Program-made: the position numbers and the translations under genes
Notes under the pieces: model-generated
Databases searched by the model: none
What the model was told of the DNA's origin: nothing
The model's input: the letters and a program-made list of their open reading frames with translations, nothing else
In this document: piece by piece, positions 25,401 through 38,041 of the stretch
Numbering within the stretch: the stretch's first letter is position 1
How the letters are laid out: the number at the start of each line of letters is the position of its first letter
Assembly: GCA_029224185.1 (NCBI GenBank)
Contig: CM055199.1
Span: 14,886,767-14,950,766, forward strand
Reading direction: 5' to 3'
Source of the DNA: Karalla daura
Lineage: Eukaryota; Chordata; Actinopteri; Chaetodontiformes; Leiognathidae
Length of the DNA: 64,000 nt

Positions 25401-26532
25401 TAACACTCATGTTTAACCAGTTAAATGAGGTCTGTGAATTGGGTGACATGAATGCAATCAGCAATCTAAACAAACTTCAATTGCAGAGTGCACAAGGTTT
25501 TAATTTTTCAGATTTTGAGTTGTACAAATATTGTACCCAGTTTGGAGCCCAGATGAACAGATAGTTGCTTTCATTAAGTTTTATTTTAACCCTGAGATGA
25601 TACATACCTAATGATCCAAAAGCTTTATCCAGAGAGAAAGCCTTATCAATCCGAGCTATGTCTGGGGATGGGTTACAGCTCCAGCCTGTGGAGTTTCAGA
25701 GTGCTGCAGATGTCTGTGATGTTCAGCAGGAGAAAAACTCCCTTTGAGTGGGAGAGTGGAAGGAGGAGCATGGCTCTCTGGAGTGGACCACCCACCTGAG
25801 GGCTGCTGGTCCAGGGCACACACTCCTGTTGAGATCTTCTCCTGGCCACAGAAACACACAGTTCAGCATTCATCAGTATTTCAACAGTGATTAGGCTCTA
25901 TGGAGTCTGAGGAGTTTTAAGTATCAGCCAGAGTTCCCTGAAGTGTTTCAAGTTAAGTTATCACACTTTCCACTTGTATTTGTTTGCCAGTTTTTGCCAG
26001 ATCCAGGAATATGCTCTGATTGTTTTTTTTTTCTTTCTCTATAATAAATGCCTGCCTGGAAACTGGAGCATCAGGAAAAAAATCCATGTCGACACAGGGA
26101 GATCGATTTCACTTCCAAGTCCTGGAAGTGGAAAGGAGTGGGGAAAGCCGGAGCACCTGGAGAAAACTCTCAGGCTCAAGGAGTCTCCAAATGTCACTTT
26201 GAGTACTTCCCTCACCATGAAACAAAACTGCGATCACATGGGAGGAACTGACATGCAACAATAAACAGAGGCCATCGCAGCTACATGACAAACACCTGAG
26301 TCCACTCGGCCTCCACGGCGTCTCAGTGTTCCCGGGCGCTGCGTTGATGTTCTCACAGTGAAACACATTGTACACGAATGTACGACATCCACAGAGGGAG
26401 AGAGCGTCTGGAAAGGGCAGGGAACTCTGCCCTGCTTTGGATGCTGAAAGGCAAACATGCACACCTTTTACGCACACATGGGCAAGTGGCCCAGCAGAGC
26501 GGCTGTGCTCGGTGGCATTCAGGCATGAGCGA

Positions 26533-26533
<1 letters not shown>

Positions 26534-26571
<38 letters not shown>
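26534..26571. repeat. (GT)n microsatellite
   Basis: About 19 GT units. The 200-residue minus-strand ORF (26109-26711) runs through it and carries no recognisable domain. Confidence 0.95.
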
Positions 26572-26574
<3 letters not shown>

Positions 26575-27544
26575 TTTGGTGGATGCATCCCAACCTGTTG
26601 CAGGAGCCTGTTTTCATAATTTGTTTTGGTCCTCCTCAGTCTGAATAATATTAAGACAAAAAGGGCAAAGCAATCAGTGCCAGGAAAAGTAGAAAAATGA
26701 CACGAGGACATCTGAAAGTCAATTTTATTTATAGTGGAGGTTAGAGTAAGTTCAGCCTCGGGCTATGATGAATCCCAGACAGGCATATCCAAAAGTAATC
26801 AGGTGATCGTGGAGGGAAATTCTGGGTGGAGCCATTTACCTACATTAGTTTCCATTTGGGGCACATAAAGGATACAGGGAGATGGGGTGGGAAAATAAAT
26901 AAATGAATGAGATAAATAAGTTTTGCTGTGTCACACGGTCTCCCCAGGGTGAAGATAGCACAAACCACGTATTTAATGGCAGCGGATATATTGGAGGCTG
27001 TATTAAATCACTCTAGGGGAAAAGGAACAGATATTATGTGAAAAAAGAAAAAAAAAACAATCTGAGGATCAAATGGGAAACATCGCCTAAAGGTTGTGTT
27101 GACAGTTGTGCTGAGCATATTGTGTGATATCCCTTTGACAATAAATATTGATTATTATCCAGCATTTGCTCCATTGCCTGTAACACTTTATTGATTGTGT
27201 GCAAAAAAAAATGTGTCAAAGGACACATTTGAATACATTCTCCAACAATTTAGCAGGAGTACAGCGCTACAACATCTCCGGGACCATCTGGGCAGGCTGT
27301 TTAGCTGTGAGCTACATTTTTATTAAATTTGGACCATGATGCGATACTATTTCCAGCCGTTATGGCCAGATTTAGTTATTTACTTGTGTTTGTTTGCAAA
27401 GATATCCAAGCAGATAAAAAAACCCTCAGAACAATTTGTTCAAACTTTTGTTGACTTTATTTGTATTCCAGCAGAGGCCAAAACCAAACATGCTCTCCAA
27501 ACGCTTACAAATAGCTTTGTTTGTTTCGATTCTGTCTTGGGGTC

Positions 27545-27791
27545 TTTTGGAGCAGAGAAGACACCATGGACAGGATGCTGGTCCATCTCAAGTGACACAC
27601 AAACAACATTTACCCTCTCTCACACTCTTATGAGCAATTTAGAGTCTGTAATTGACCTCAACATGCATGGGCCAGAGCACCAAAGAACAACAAAGAACAA
27701 AGACAGACTTAAAGAACCTTCAAGATGAATGTGGTGACCTTTTGTCCATAAAGGTCCTCACTCTGGCAAGGAGTCAACCTGGGGACTTTCC
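27545..27791 (-). mobile_element. SINE-like element copy, minus orientation, strongly diverged
   Basis: Family blocks 'accatggacaggatgctggtccatc', 'gagcaatttagagtctgtaattgacc' and 'aacatgcatggg' appear in reverse order. A B-box-region remnant ('gcaaggagtcaacctgggga') follows. A segment between them is replaced by unrelated A-rich sequence, so the copy is old. Confidence 0.65.
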
Positions 27792-30503
27792 TTTTGTTAT
27801 ATGAATATATGAACCACTTGCTAACATGTGGTCATTTTTGACAGATTTTTAAAGCTGATGAATGGTAAAGTATGTTACGATACATCCATGATAATCTTAA
27901 ATCACACATCAAAAATGATAACTGACCTCTTGGTGTCCTTTGTGATGACACAGTGCCACTTCAGGATGAGGCCGAGCGTCACAGCGCACCTCTACAACAG
28001 TGTGCACTGTTTTTTTTCTCACCTACTGTAACCTGCTGCAGGGCAAACAAAGACAGAACCTGAGTGTTGAAAAGAAGCAAACGCCACATTCAAGTAAATA
28101 TTAGCGAAGCAGATAAGAATGTGACAGAATCAGAACAGATCGCAGGCTGGACTGTAACACGGAAAGCTTTTAGCTTTATTCCCAAACGACATTAAAAGAA
28201 AATGGTTTAATGTCTGCAGACGCCCTGAAACCTTTCACATCAGCGGTCGCAGACACAACATGGCTGACTACCCTATTCTTTTACTTTATGTAGCTGACAA
28301 GTGTAATTTTAGTTAATGTGATTTGATTAACACAAACCACATTTCCTGCAGATTAAAATCTAAAAGGGTTTTTTCCCATCACAGTTTCAACCAGGCCAGG
28401 TTGTTATGGGTATTTTTAACCCTGTGCATGGATGTTATGTGTACTGTACTATATGTGTGTGTATGTGTGTGTGTGGCTCCGTTCCAGCTGTCAAAGGGCA
28501 CGGTTGTACACGTGGGACCTTGAAGTTGTTGCTGCAGCAAAAGAAGCGTTTCTGCCATGACTGATGCAATGAGAGCTGAAGGATGAGTGGTCAGGGGTCA
28601 ACCCACTGTGCTGATTTCTCCTCCATCTACAGAGAGCAGACACACACAGGCACTCTCACAAACACACACACATACGTTACTCCACTACTATCTTAAGTGG
28701 TATATATAGACACCAGGATGTGTACTTGCCCTTGGCATAAACATTCAACTGCCTTGTGAAGCACCACAACAGTTTAGAAGTTCCACATAATGAAATTATA
28801 GATGGTAGGAATCATTTGGCGGCTCTGGGGCCACAACGTGACCCATCGAGAGCCTAGAAGAGGCTGCAGAAACTCAACAGAGATTTTTGTGCATTTCTAA
28901 TGTAAAAAAGGCAATAATACAGTTTGGGTTACGTAAAAGCATAAAGGTATTCTGGTCACAAACGCATGTGAAAACTTGGAGGATTACCTCAGGGAAATCC
29001 TTTAAGTAAAAGGGAGAAACTCCTCTGTTTTCATCAGGTGGAGATTGGCAGTCAGGTCGTTTGATGTGACTGGTAATCTGCCTCATGCCGGAGAAGTTGC
29101 CTGGCAGCATTAGAGGACAACAAAGCAGCCGTGGCACACAAGGCTGGCTGGGCTCACAGAGTTACACAGATTCATTTTATTCCATGGTGGGAAAGGGGCA
29201 CTAAGTGCTTTCAGCGGATTGTGTAGACGGCTTGAAAGTACTTTAGTTAGGATAAGGGCAGTGAGAAGATTCAGGCATATAATATTTAATGTTGTCAGAC
29301 ATGGATTTTAGTACCATGTCACGAAGAAAGATCCTCTATGTGTCATCGACCTTAATTGATGGATGAAAATAGCTTAAAAATAAACTCCTTACAAATAGAG
29401 CCTTTCATTCATTCCGTGAACACGGCTGATATTCAATGATTACACAGTTTATGAAAATAGACTTGTTGCTGAAGGAAGTCTCACAATGAGTCAGTTTTGA
29501 CTTTGGATGGGAAATAATAGGGACACAAATTATAAACAGTCATTCATCCAGGTTTCTGTAAAATGTAAAACATACAAACAAACAAGGAACTTTCAAGCAA
29601 CAGAAAAAGTTTTTTTTGGACTAAGCAACTGCTTGTGTTTCTCCAGATGTAACTCTTGTCAGTGGTTAACTGTGGGGAAACAAAAACATGGTTAATCTTA
29701 GTGGAAAGATCTTGATTTTGATTAAATTCAAATCAGATTTTACATGAAGCGTTCTGGAAATTATCCTAGCAAAACCACACATAATTCCAATAATTATGTT
29801 CTAACCAAGCATGGAAGATGTTTTGCAAATGTAATTAGTGGAAATCCTATGAAATACGTTGGTATCATCCATCCTAGTTATCAGATGAGATTGTTGTGGA
29901 TTCTTAAAGACATTGCATCTCTCATCTGAGAGTCCTGTTGTTTTCCATGGAGGTGAACATGTTGTATCACCACTTATTACTTTATTTGTTGGTTATCAGT
30001 CGCTGCTTACTAGCTATGTTATTTTTTTTTACATTTTTTTAACATTTCAATTAATGCAACATACACGGACTGATCTCTGCAGCAGTGTTTCTATGCTTGC
30101 ATGTTTTGAAGAACTTTCTCTTCGGATGCCCCTGTACTATTATGAAAAACACATTAAAATGCTCTAATCCCATAACACCTTGTGTGTATAATAGCTTTAA
30201 GTAATAGTGCTATACGTACACCTCACAGTCACCTGTGGCCCTGGACTGGAGCATCTTTAACCACAACAGTACCTCTTACTTTTGCATCTGCTGCCATTGT
30301 TCTTTATCACATCTGACTGGTCAATAACAGCCAATGTCTGCGAAACAAAGCCAGGGAGGCAATTTTCGACAACGATATGGTTGAAATGCATTAATTTAGC
30401 AGAAGCAGATGTGGCGCACAGATGCACAGAGGAGCTTATCACCACGGCCTCTCCATCCGTATTGTTGGTTGATGGAAACCAAACCGATTTAGCCAGGTGG
30501 AAA

Positions 30504-30531
30504 CCACACACACACACACACACAAACACAC
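30504..30531. repeat. (CA)n microsatellite
   Basis: Short CA array with a CAAACA interruption. Confidence 0.9.
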
Positions 30532-30993
30532 GTATACAGACGGCAGCCTGATGATAGATGACTCTGTTCACATAAGGTGCAAGCAGAAAAGAAAAAAAAA
30601 AACTTATAAGCCATCAGTCTCAAAAGGGAGACTGAAAACTTGACTGAATGTCTGGAGTATAAACTCGCAGGCAGCTCATGTGAGAAATGTGGAGAGAGAT
30701 GTGTGTAAAGCCATGTTAAGCCTGCATCTCTGTGGGTTACCCATGGTCAAACACACACATGATGAATTTCAATATATTCAGCTAAGCATTAATTATGAAT
30801 CACCTGCCTTGTTGGCTATGCATCAGCTGAGAGGGGGCAAACTGAGACGCACAGTACAGTAAGTGCACAAGGCGCAGAAAAGAGCTTATACAGCACATGA
30901 AAAGTGTGGGTGCGGCACGATGTGTCTGTGTGCACAAGAGTGGAAGGGGGAGTGTGAACATCCCCATGTCTTCCCTGACAAATACTAAATCAG

Positions 30994-31022
30994 TGAGTGT
31001 GTGTGTGTGTGTGTGTGCGTGT
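30994..31022. repeat. (TG)n microsatellite
   Basis: Short TG array with one CG interruption. Confidence 0.88.
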
Positions 31023-31592
31023 GGTATGAGGGGATGCTGGGGGTCGTTTTCATTAGATGCCGCTTCCCCATGTGGTTTGTTTCAAAATCCCGCCATTTAA
31101 TGCCTGATACATTACCCTGTGATTGATTACGCACAGATTCCTCGCAGCACTAATGCTATTCATGGGTTTTGACACGCAGCTGTCAGTGCCAAAATTACAA
31201 CAAAGGACCGCGGAAAGATTAAGGATATTTAGGATTAATCAACGAGCCTGGCTCATCTTCCCTGAGAATGAAACCTGTGCACGCGCACACACACACACAT
31301 AAATACATAAAAAAACACCTAAATGCAACCACAATATTCTCTGTGATGTAGGTCTAAGTGACAGAGCACATCAGTCACACCAAAGGCATTCATAAATGTT
31401 GAGCGGGCCGGCCTAGTAGGTGGCATGGCATTATTCCAAGTCATTAGCATCAACCTGGGATGTAACAACCTGACAGGACACAGTTTGATGCTTGTTAATA
31501 ATCTATTTTTTACCAAGATCATACCGCCACGAATCAGGGCCAGTGAATGCCCAGTGGCACGTCCATAACAAAAATGAAAGCATCTGCACACA

Positions 31593-31617
31593 GACAAACA
31601 AACAAACAAACAAACAG
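31593..31617. repeat. (CAAA)n tetranucleotide repeat
   Basis: About five CAAA units flanked by CAGA variants. Confidence 0.88.
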
Positions 31618-34600
31618 ACAAGGTTTTTGTTTGGGAGGCAACAAGGACATCACATTACAGAGCGCTGAATGTTATTGTAGGTGAAGCTGAGGCTGAGATT
31701 CCCTTGCATTTAAAGTGATGGAGCATCTGGTGCGGCAGCAAAGCTGTTGTGAAAGCTTCGCTTTTGTTGGTGGTTTGTGCTGCAAAAATGTCAACTTGCC
31801 AGACGACGCGAATACAAATGCGATGTTCGCTGGGGTGATGGAGTGAGACCGGAGAGACCAAGCAACAGTTTCTCTTCTCCAGTCACACAGATGTGGGCTT
31901 CGCCACATGTTGGACTGTGCAGAAGGATAATCGTTTTAATGAATCAATTCACCAACAGGAAAATAAAGATAAAAGAAAAGAAATAACAGTGTAATCACTG
32001 TAATATTTGAAAAAAAAAAGGATTTTACATGAGAAAACTGCCACATTTTGGGGCAAAACAATCAAAAGAATTTAAATAATTATCATTATTTTAAAGAACA
32101 AATGTGTCGTAAATGTAACGCCATGGTATGTGAATAATCGCCCAATAGCGTAACCAGTTCATACATCAAGTGACAAGTCGCAGTTATTTTCAGCATCATA
32201 AAATCGTTGATAATTAGGTGCCCCAGGGCCATTCACATCCATCACTCTACATATGAGAGCAGACACTAAAGGGGAACACAATAGCACTAAAAATACCTAT
32301 TTTACATCCTGTTTTACTCTCTAAAATCTTTTTGTTCTTATTTAACACTCATTACTCTTACTCGATCACATAAAATCAAATGTTTTGGTGAATTTGCATT
32401 TGCAGAACAGTAAAATAATAACAAAACAAAATAAGTCTGACTGGAGAGTATTGTTTGGACCACCTGCCTTTAAGCACAAAATTGGTTCAATGATCAGCGT
32501 TCAGGTCGTAATTTAAAAACCATCACTGTAACTCGATCATGCATCATGCCAGTATTGGGTCATTAATCAGTCTAATTTCTATGGCTAATTTTGTGAGGAA
32601 AGTCAATCCCAGTTCGCTGCCACTAATAAATCACAGTATGAGCGGGGGAAATGGAGATGTGCTGCTTTCCTAAATGGATCACCGAATCACTCGAGGCGAA
32701 GTCTTCCACCGTCTGCTTTTTTAAAAAAGAAAATTATGACAGTCCTCAAAGCGACACCATATTACTTAAGATTCCAACATTAAATTCCTTGTCTGTTGAA
32801 GCCTACGAGTCACATCAAAGCGCTGTGTTTCAGACGAGGGCTTCATCAAAAGGCTTTCCCGCCACCAGCGCCGAGTGTAGCGCGGTGACAAATGAAGTTT
32901 TGAGAAATGAAGAGCTCTGCTGCATGCTTCCCCCAGCAGAGCTCGGCGGGGGAATCGTTCAGACCCTCAACAGCCGGAGAATAAATCGGTTTCAAACACA
33001 GGATATGTAGAGCGCAGTCGGCTTCTTGCAATAAAGGCATTGCAAACTTTACTTTCCGTGAGATTCAGTTGATTTGAGTTTAATTTTGCAGATGCGAGAG
33101 TCAATAAATTCTGATCAAAACTATGTGCTGGAACACTATCCTGATAATGCAAGCGTCCTGATCCAGGAAAGAAGTGTAGGAGATTGTGAAAACAGATTTG
33201 CTCTGAAAAATTTGGTGTTTTCAGATCAAACTGTGTTCGCTGGAGTTCTTTGGTTTTTTCTATGCTTTCACTTATTATGTGACCAGCATAGATTCTTATG
33301 TAAAAAACAGCACCAAAAAACATCCTAAGTATGTGTTTTCTTCAGCAAATAGCGATCAAGAATTAATATAAATGTGTAGCACTAATGCAATTGTTTCAAC
33401 CATGTGCATCAGTGCTTTTCTCTACATCTTTCCTGCATGTATGTTTTGTCAGTTGTCAAAACGACAACCATGTCCTGCACTGATGAGGTATTTTCCCATG
33501 ATGTCGTTGTCATGGACTCATCCGAAAGCATTAGCATTTACTCGACACACATCTAGGTAGCCGCTTACGTTGTTGCATTTGGAAAAAGCCAACATGACGG
33601 TAATGCCAGGTGAAAAGATGGAGCATGCAGAGCAACGTTTCTGTTTATTCGCCGTCTCTTTAAAACATCAACATTGTGCAGGAGTAAAATGTTATGGTCA
33701 CATTGAGGTAGAGCTAAAAGAGGGGATGAACAGAGAAAACCGACAGATTTAAATCTTGAAGTGAGTTCGAGAACTGGAGTGAAGTCAAATCCTCCACCCT
33801 GGAGGATGAGGACTGGATATTACGGTATGCCTACTCAGCAAAAAATGTTGGAGGGAAAAAAGCAAAAAAAAAAAAAACGGAAAAGAAAAGCTGACAAGAG
33901 GTTGGAGTCTTATCTGCTGATCTCAGAGATCTGCTTCATTCCATCTGTGGGGTAAAGTCCCTATAAACTACCAACAAGCTGCAGAGATGAAGTTAACGTG
34001 TGTCAGGACTCATTGGTATTTCATCCCCAACACCGAGGGACAAAGTACCCAAAGTTCCCAAACAAAGGATTCAATTAACACCTATAAATGAGTGGTCGAC
34101 AAATACCCTGGTATCTGTCACGGTAGTTGGACCCAACACTGTTTACAGTAAGAGCCCGGTGTCTGACCACCGGACTGCTGATGCTTCCTGAAGCTGCTTT
34201 GTATGGAGGCTGTGTGCTACTGAACCGAGGAATGAATTTTAGCATTCACAGCAAAGGCCAGGTCACCGCTAAATGAATCACTCCTCACACTGTAAGTAGA
34301 GCTTGTTAACTGGCTTTTTGAAGAGACCCTCCAATGAATAATAGCGGCATCCTCTATTCTCCAGGCCCAGTTAATTCAGCTACGTGCCATTAGTTTTAGG
34401 TCACAAGGTTTCAATGAAGCCAGTGGAAAGCTTTAGGGAATGACAGCTCTTTGACGTCTACAGATTGAACACTCACACATCACTGTTTTTCTTGGTAACC
34501 TAAGAAGCACAGCCAGGCTTCATTGAGTACGTTGCTACATGGCCTCAGGTAACGTTTGGCGCTCAAAGATGACATCACTGTTTTAATACCGTGAGTGGCC

Positions 34601-35569
34601 ATGTTGTTGTAGCAGGCTCCACGCTCTTAAAAGCTTGCTGTCCACAAGAGTTTCAGGACACTGGATGAGGTCAGGTCTGATGTTGAGTGATGAGGTCTGA
34701 CTCGCAGTCAGCTTCAGTCCATCGTCATGGTGCCCAATGGATGGATGATGGGAGAAGAGCTCTCTGTGGACCAAAGGAAAACATTGGAGGCAAAAGGTGT
34801 CACCTTGGACTCTTGGATGCTATACCCAATGATAATAATGACTATGACAGCAATAGTAATTATAAAATCTAAAACAAACAATGCCCTTAACAACTCCAGA
34901 TCTTTAAAACTGTTCTTTGTCTTAAAGGAGACTGAGAATGAAAAAAAAAAAAAAAACAGTTGTGAAGCACACATTATCAATGTGTGCTCACTTTATACTG
35001 TATCTGTAGTTTGGGAACAAGTCCATTGTTTAGGAAGGAGCATAAAGTCACGCAAGGATTCGCATGGTTGGCAAGTCAGCATGTGAAAAATCTTAGAAAT
35101 GCTCAAATTCTAATTCTAACCAATCAGAGGCTGGATGGACCTAAGAGGTGAATGTCAAAGAACTAAAGGCACAGATTCAACAAATGACCATTACTGTTCA
35201 GACAACGCAGCTCTTAAGATTTAAATGAGTTAGTGTGAATAATGAGTAAACTAAAATATTTGCATTAACTTCTCCCAGACCTCATGTAACGCCAGAGAGA
35301 AGGATAAATGTACCAAATAAAAATTATAGGTCCCCTTTAAAAACTTGTTTTTTTTTTTACAAAGTGCTATATCCTTTGATTGGAAGCAACTTGTGCAAGA
35401 AACGAGGCAGGCCCCCGATTCTCTGTGAAATTCGTACCATAAACAACATAAAAACAGTGGGGGGGAAAAGAAAAACACTCCAGGTCAAAAGCAAAGGGCA
35501 CATGGAAATAGAGGAGAATTGCACAGCATATGCTGCTAGTCATGCGTGTCGCTGGGAGTCTCGTGGGGA

Positions 35570-36050
35570 AGAAATGATGGAGAAAACAGGAGAGGAAGAG
35601 GAGGCGAATGCAAATTGAAATGAGAAACAAAGAGGCACATAGAGATGGGGTGCGCGAGAGAGAGAAAAAGAGAGGGGGGAAGGAGACTTGCACCTCCCTT
35701 GTTATGTGTGACAGAGGTTCTCCACCGCCTCCTCCTCCTCTTCCTCATCCTCCTCCTCCTCCTCTCTCACTCTCATCCACAATTCTCAACCTCTATCGTC
35801 TGCTCAGCGTCCGCTCCCGCTTCATGTTGCCTTGCCTTCCCTCCTCCTCTTCCTCACTCTTCCTCCTTACTTTGATTCTCCGTCCTCGACATGCTCCTAA
35901 CGTGAAGTCTAGAAACTTGCACAGCCGTTGGACGCTGAGTTTGAGGAGGCAGATGCTCCGTCCGTCCATCGCGGAATAACTACGCACGTCTTTTTTTTTT
36001 GCATCTCTTTTTTTTCTCCTGTCCTCGTTGTCTTTGAGCGGAGCAACAGC
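35570..36050 (+). promoter_or_regulatory. C14orf132: Likely promoter and 5' UTR region of C14orf132
   Basis: This is the sequence directly upstream of the first coding exon. It shows a purine-rich strand (about 35575-35690), an exact octamer motif ATGCAAAT at 35608-35615, and a (CTC)n pyrimidine tract at 35722-35777. From about 35795 CpG dinucleotides are locally enriched (cgtccgctcccgc, ccgtccgtccatcgcgg, tacgcacgtc). No TATA box was seen. The transcription start is not identifiable from sequence. A T-rich tract ending in AG at 36037-36038 could alternatively be a splice acceptor, in which case a non-coding first exon lies further upstream. Confidence 0.5.
35722..35777 (+). repeat. (CTC)n pyrimidine tract
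   Basis: CTC/TTCC-rich homopyrimidine run just upstream of the C14orf132 start. It gives proline- and leucine-rich false ORFs. Confidence 0.9.
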
Positions 36051-36077
36051 ATGGATCTGTCATTCATGGCTGCGCAG
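36051..36077 (+). CDS. C14orf132: C14orf132 homologue, coding exon 1 (9 codons)
   Basis: The exon encodes MDLSFMAAQ, identical to the N-terminus of mammalian C14orf132 as I recall it. A GT donor follows directly (CAG|GTGAGA at 36078). The ATG has a strong Kozak context (A at -3, G at +4). The frame has a TAG at 35910 and no ATG between that stop and 36051, so the start is unambiguous. The exon ends on a codon boundary (phase 0), which matches the phase of the exon starting at 60119. The coding part is far too short for ORF finders; it was recognised only by protein similarity and the splice site. Confidence 0.9.
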
Positions 36078-38019
36078 GTGAGACCTGGACATTCCAGCTG
36101 CTACAGATGTTTGAGCCCGTCACAACTTTTTGTGTGAATGTGTCATTTGTCCGAGATTTCATGGGCGTGGCCGGTCAACAAGTTCGCGTGATGCTTCAAT
36201 AGTTTTCATATTTCCCACCCGCCTGAACACTGTTGATTAAGATGCACGCACCGCAGCTGCACGCTCTGTGCGCGTTTATCGTATCTGAATGGAGGAATAA
36301 ACTGTATTTGCATGGCAATTAGTTTGCACTCTGTCAAACTTTATCAGACCTCAGGTGTGTTGCTCATGTGTTTTTCCGGGTGATTTTGTGTCAGATTCTG
36401 GAGCAGTGACAAACAAGACATAAACTTCAACTCTACCACATGCATTGCACTCCTCTTCCTTCATGTCGCTCTTATTTTATTTTCACCAGCTAAATGACTA
36501 GTAGCTTGATTGGACTGAGACCCTGTTCCCACACTGTGTTTCCCATGTGTTGCATGGTGATGCATGTTAACACGTCAATTGATTTTGCCTCTGTGGCGAG
36601 CCACAGTGCCACAGAGCCACAGATGTGATTTTGCATCTGTTTTGGACATGTGGGTGGCTTTCATTAGCCGATTTAATGGGTTATCCCTTCCTGCCTCGCG
36701 TCTTTGTGTCTGGCCACTTACGGTTTGTCTGCTGCCATCTACTTTGCTATTTGCTGTGCAACTGCTATAAAATGGTCCAGGGCATTATCTCTGCTGCCAA
36801 TAGCCTTTTTTTCTGCAGGCATTACTATGCCAAATGCTCTCAGATCTATTTAAATCAAGGATCCCAAAATAGAAATGCATCAGAGCGTGAAGTCATCTGG
36901 GAATGCATTTTTTTGTTCGATATGACCTGATTGAAAGAGAGGTGGAGCAACAATGGCATCAAAGTCGAGAGTGGTCACTTTACTGCCCGTAAACTCTGGC
37001 TGAAGGTCCAACCCAATCTGGCCAATCTGATAACTCTCAAAGCACTGGCAACACATATCGTTCAGGGACTTTATGTTCTCATACACCTCTGGAAACTTTG
37101 GTGGCAAGAGAACAAGAACCAGACTCAGGCAGTTTTTCAGGCAGTTTCTTATATTCAGCCTCCGAATGATTGAATAGCACACTCTTTGAAACCACTCAGC
37201 TGCTGCCAGAGACTCTGGGTGCCAATGTTTCTTTGCCTCGCTGATGCATGTAGACACAACTGTGCAACAAGGTGCAAACACTGCCAGCAAAGGTGAGACA
37301 TTGAGGTATCACATCTTTGTTGCAAACAAGGTTGAGACGGTGAGGGCAGGACCTGAGATGTCTTGTTGTAAAATGTATTAGTGCAGAAACAGTGGAATTT
37401 CATCCACAGAAGAACAGACTAATATAGAGTGCTCCCTCATTTCAAGTGTCTTCAGCGTATTTAATTAAGTAATTTAACACATGAATACCAAAGGCTGCAG
37501 GTCAATTAATCTACCCTTTTTAAATTAAATTTGCAAAGCAATCAGAGCTGATGCGATTCCTTAAATGTCTTGTTTTAGCATCATATTCCAGTGATACCAC
37601 ACAACATGGCCACCATCCCACAATTGTTTTTGTTTTGAATCCATAGATGTCAAGAAAAGCAGAAGCAAGTCGCACAGCTTTATTCCACACTGTTATTGCA
37701 GATTACCAACATCTGCTGCTCGAATCTCAAATAGATAACTTGGTTTTGTTGAAAGATGTGATGCATTAGGGACCAGAGTGCTGTCAGGGATTGGTTGACA
37801 GTCATGACTTAACTTTCCTTGCCCCCGCAGAGCCAGCAGCTTCACTCAGTGTTACAGTGAGGTGATGACTCAGGATGAGGTGAAACCACCAGCGGCTCAG
37901 TCCTTCTGCTGACTGTGGTAGTTCAAACAATGTTCAGGTAGAAAAGTAAAAAAAAAACAAAAAAAAACAACTTGCAAAGCATTAAGTGAAGTGAAACTGT
38001 TATGAAGCCGTTGACCTTG

Positions 38020-38041
38020 ATATAGTGTTAATATAGTGTTT
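38020..38041. repeat. 11-mer tandem duplication
   Basis: The unit atatagtgtt(a) occurs twice in tandem. Confidence 0.7.

Larger units (their letters stand above)
8331..35569. other. Gene-free interval between tunar and C14orf132
   Basis: No ORF in these 27 kb resembles a known protein. The longest open frames are explained by CA/GT arrays or SINE-like copies, or are chance length without recognisable motifs. The interval holds at least five SINE-like copies (11636, 12656, 14390, 17597, 27545), several microsatellites, one 14-bp perfect inverted repeat, and a G-quadruplex motif. Some stretches of mixed composition could be conserved non-coding DNA (for example 18030-18500 and 31085-31270). 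Between these I see nothing I can annotate. Confidence 0.65.

Noticed and set aside
26109..26711. 200-residue minus-strand ORF, the longest in the window
   Set aside because: It reads through a (GT)n array (Thr/His repeat) and shows no recognisable domain or splice context.
35928..36137. N-terminally extended C14orf132 reading frame
   Set aside because: The apparent start at 35928 is TTG, not ATG. The frame has a stop at 35910 and the first ATG is the conserved one at 36051.
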